A stretch of 64,000 nt of DNA from assembly GCA_910584915.1 (NCBI GenBank), contig CAJUDM010000001.1, forward strand, positions 353,733 to 417,732, read 5' to 3'. Source of the stretch: an uncultured Lachnospiraceae bacterium (lineage in GTDB: Bacteria > Bacillota > Clostridia > Lachnospirales > Lachnospiraceae). Position numbers and translations under genes: made by a program. Shown here piece after piece: positions 62,163-64,000 of this stretch (position 1 is its first letter; every line of letters starts with the position of its first letter). A model generated the notes under the pieces. That model did no database searches. It worked only from the letters and a program-made list of their open reading frames with translations, and had not been told where the DNA came from.

Positions 62163-63833
62163 AACAAACGCCAGCTTTTCATACTCCTCCACCGGCATCG
62201 GTTTTGCAAAATAATAACCCTGCACATACTCACAGCCCACACTGCTCAAAAATTCCACCTGTTCCTTCTCCTCAACGCCCTCCGCTATGACAGGCAGATC
62301 CAGATCCTTTGCCAGCCGGATCACATTTGCCACAATGCTCTCGCTCCGTTTCTGGTTTTCACTGCCCGGCGCTGACATAAACTTCATATCCAGCTTCAGG
62401 ACATCCACCGAAATATCCTTCAGTACGTTCAGCGAAGAGTAACCGCTGCCGAAATCGTCCATCAGTATTGTATGGCCGTATTTCTGCAGCTGCCGCATTG
62501 CCTTTTTGATCGCATCCTGATTGTCTGTGTAAGCGCTCTCCGTCAGTTCCAGCTGGAACAGTTCGGGCGGAATGTCATATTTTACGGTCAGTTCATGGAT
62601 CTCCTCCACGATCCTGGGATTATACATGCTGACCCTGGATATATTGACGGAGATCGGGAAGGGCTCTATCCCTCTGTCCAGCCAGCTTCTGATCAGTCTG
62701 CATGACTTCTCCCAGATATAATAATCCAACTTCATGATCAGGCCGTTCTTTTCAAAAACGGGTATGAATTTCCCCGGTGATACCATCCCCTTATCGGGCG
62801 TTATCCAGCGCACCAACACCTCCGCGCCCCTGAGCCTGTATTTTGCCAGCCCGTATTTCGGCTGAAGATAGAGGACAAACTGCTCTTCCTTCATCGCCTT
62901 CTCCATATCGCTGACGATGCTCTGCGCCTCCTGTATATCCTTGCCCATCTGCTCTGTATAAATATGATAATTCTGGATATAGCTTCCCTTGCACTCTCTG
63001 GACGCAAGCTTTGCATGGTCTATCATGCCGGGAATAGACGCATCCCTGTCTTCTATATAAAATACGCCCATGTTTGAAAGGATGTTATAATCTCTCTGAT
63101 AAGCCTGAAGATCCTTCTGGAACTCATCCATCATCTTCTGGATAAATTCACTATCCTTCGCCGGCATGCAGATACAGAACACATCCGCCTCAATGCGGCA
63201 GTACGTTACGCGCTCCTCATATCCCGACAGCTTCCGCAGCATATCCGCGATATGGCGCAGCAGCTTATCCCCTTCCCGCCTGCCGAATACACTGTTGTAA
63301 ACCTGAAACTGGTAAATATCAAAATGCAGTATCATAAATTCTGTATCCGGATTTTCCTTCAGCATTTTTTTGGTCTGGTGCACAAACATATTCTGTATAT
63401 AGATACCTGTCAGAGTATCAAACTGTTCCTGATAGCGAAGTTTTCTGAGCACATACAGTTCACTTCTCTCAATAACATTTTTCACCCTGAACCGAATGAT
63501 CTGGGCATTGTAAGGCTTTTTGATAAAATCCCATGCGCCGTACCCCAGACATTTTACCTCGCTCTCGGAATCAGACTGGCTGGTGGACACAATAACAGGA
63601 ATATTCACAAATTCCGGAGACGACGAATAAGCCTCCAGAAACTGATAGCCGTCCATCTCCGGCATGATCAGATCCGTGATCACCGCAGATATTGTATTTT
63701 TCGATTCTCGCAGGATATCCAGAGCCTCACGGCCATTGCATGCCTCCAGCACCTGATAGTCATCCTCCAATATTGTTGTCAACAGCATTCTGTTAATTTC
63801 ATTATCTTCCACTATTAAAACCGTATTTCCCAT
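62160..63833 (-). CDS. Response-regulator REC / degenerate GGDEF / EAL phosphodiesterase
   Basis: About 557 residues from the ATG at 63833 (AAAGGAG, spacing 6). REC domain: LIVEDNEINR, phospho-Asp in AVITDLIMPEMDG, Lys in FIKKPY. The GGDEF domain is degenerate (RIEADVFCI where RxGGDEF is expected), so it should not make c-di-GMP. The EAL domain keeps GAEVLVRW, SVNISR, ELTES, MDDFGSGYSSL, KLDMKF and EGVEEKEQ, so it likely hydrolyses c-di-GMP. Phosphorylation by an unknown kinase would control it. The promoter lies at 63889-63917. Confidence 0.93.
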   Translation of the reverse strand: MGNTVLIVEDNEINRMLLTTILEDDYQVLEACNGREALDILRESKNTISAVITDLIMPEMDGYQFLEAYSSSPEFVNIPVIVSTSQSDSESEVKCLGYGAWDFIKKPYNAQIIRFRVKNVIERSELYVLRKLRYQEQFDTLTGIYIQNMFVHQTKKMLKENPDTEFMILHFDIYQFQVYNSVFGRREGDKLLRHIADMLRKLSGYEERVTYCRIEADVFCICMPAKDSEFIQKMMDEFQKDLQAYQRDYNILSNMGVFYIEDRDASIPGMIDHAKLASRECKGSYIQNYHIYTEQMGKDIQEAQSIVSDMEKAMKEEQFVLYLQPKYGLAKYRLRGAEVLVRWITPDKGMVSPGKFIPVFEKNGLIMKLDYYIWEKSCRLIRSWLDRGIEPFPISVNISRVSMYNPRIVEEIHELTVKYDIPPELFQLELTESAYTDNQDAIKKAMRQLQKYGHTILMDDFGSGYSSLNVLKDISVDVLKLDMKFMSAPGSENQKRSESIVANVIRLAKDLDLPVIAEGVEEKEQVEFLSSVGCEYVQGYYFAKPMPVEEYEKLAFV

Positions 63834-63888
63834 AAGCTGCTCCTTTACCTCACCGCATAATTCCCCCTGGAAATTCTCATACACATTC

Positions 63889-63917
63889 ATGATAGCAAAT
63901 AAAGGGCGTAAAAGCAA
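63889..63917 (-). promoter_or_regulatory. Promoter of the EAL-domain gene
   Basis: On the minus strand TTGCTT (63912-63917), a 17-bp spacer and TATCAT (63889-63894), with a leader of about 50 nt before the start at 63833. Beyond it, to 64000, is A/T-rich sequence with no gene recognised. Confidence 0.7.
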
Positions 63918-64000
63918 CTATGGTATTTTAAAATTTCTGAAATATGTGTAGGATTACAATACATGTGTTACAACTGAATATTTAAAAAGCAGAAATACCT

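Overview
The window reads as chromosomal DNA of a gut-type Clostridia bacterium, most likely a Lachnospiraceae member. This is inferred from the hrcA-grpE-dnaK-dnaJ order under a CIRCE operator, strong AGGAGG ribosome binding sites, TTGACA/TATAAT promoters, YesM/YesN-type two-component systems beside sugar ABC transporters, and families common in that group (DUF6465, DUF6688, DUF975, NhaC-type antiporters). No rRNA, tRNA, CRISPR array, prophage or intact insertion sequence was recognised.

Layout. 1-4.2 kb: heat-shock operon hrcA-grpE-dnaK-dnaJ (minus strand; dnaJ cut by the window edge) with CIRCE and promoter. 4.3-4.8 kb: wreck of a PIN-type toxin-antitoxin pair. 4.8-6.4 kb: araA alone, with a good promoter. 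6.6-16.7 kb: an MglBAC-type sugar ABC transporter whose binding-protein gene has its own promoter overlapped by a cre-like site, preceded by a regulatory operon of response regulator, histidine kinase and two extracytoplasmic sugar-binding sensors, plus a small InlB-repeat membrane protein. 16.9-22.8 kb: an H1-like DUF6465 protein, uppP, an aminotransferase, an orphan 7TM sensor-like protein, glpK and a divergent plsC-type acyltransferase. 23-26.8 kb: heterodimeric ABC exporter with one degenerate ATP site. 27-34.2 kb: SGNH-like protein translationally coupled to an AAA/PD-(D/E)XK protein, then membrane proteins DUF4153, DUF2975 and DUF6688 with a small XRE regulator. 34.3-38 kb: tandem hairpin repeats, an ABC-class ATPase and an acyl-CoA-synthetase-like enzyme.

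38-48 kb: a carbohydrate operon (binding protein, two permeases, GH29 alpha-L-fucosidase, M20 deacylase/peptidase, D-threonine-aldolase-like PLP enzyme) flanked by a split two-component system: the kinase is divergent at one end and the response regulator sits at the far end. 48-58 kb: an acyl-CoA thioesterase, a GntR/FCD repressor and a divergent sugar-acid operon (DapA-family aldolase, enolase-superfamily dehydratase, ABC importer, hydroxypyruvate-isomerase-like TIM barrel, hydroxypyruvate-reductase-like dehydrogenase, glycerate kinase). Together these could take an aldarate or related acid sugar to pyruvate plus phosphoglycerate. A perfect 22-bp palindrome in the promoter region is the probable repressor site. 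58-64 kb: AEC transporter, DUF975 protein, C39-like peptidase, NhaC-type antiporter and a REC-GGDEF(degenerate)-EAL protein.

Two families of structured intergenic repeats recur. One has a GCAATGAGCC-like core (near 0.1, 6.5 and 62.1 kb). The other is closed by a GCAAAC/GTTTGC stem (near 34.4 and 56.8 kb). With the split kinase/regulator system around the fucosidase operon and the complete acid-sugar operon, they are the parts most worth following up. Functions are assigned by motif reading and family knowledge; no database search was run.
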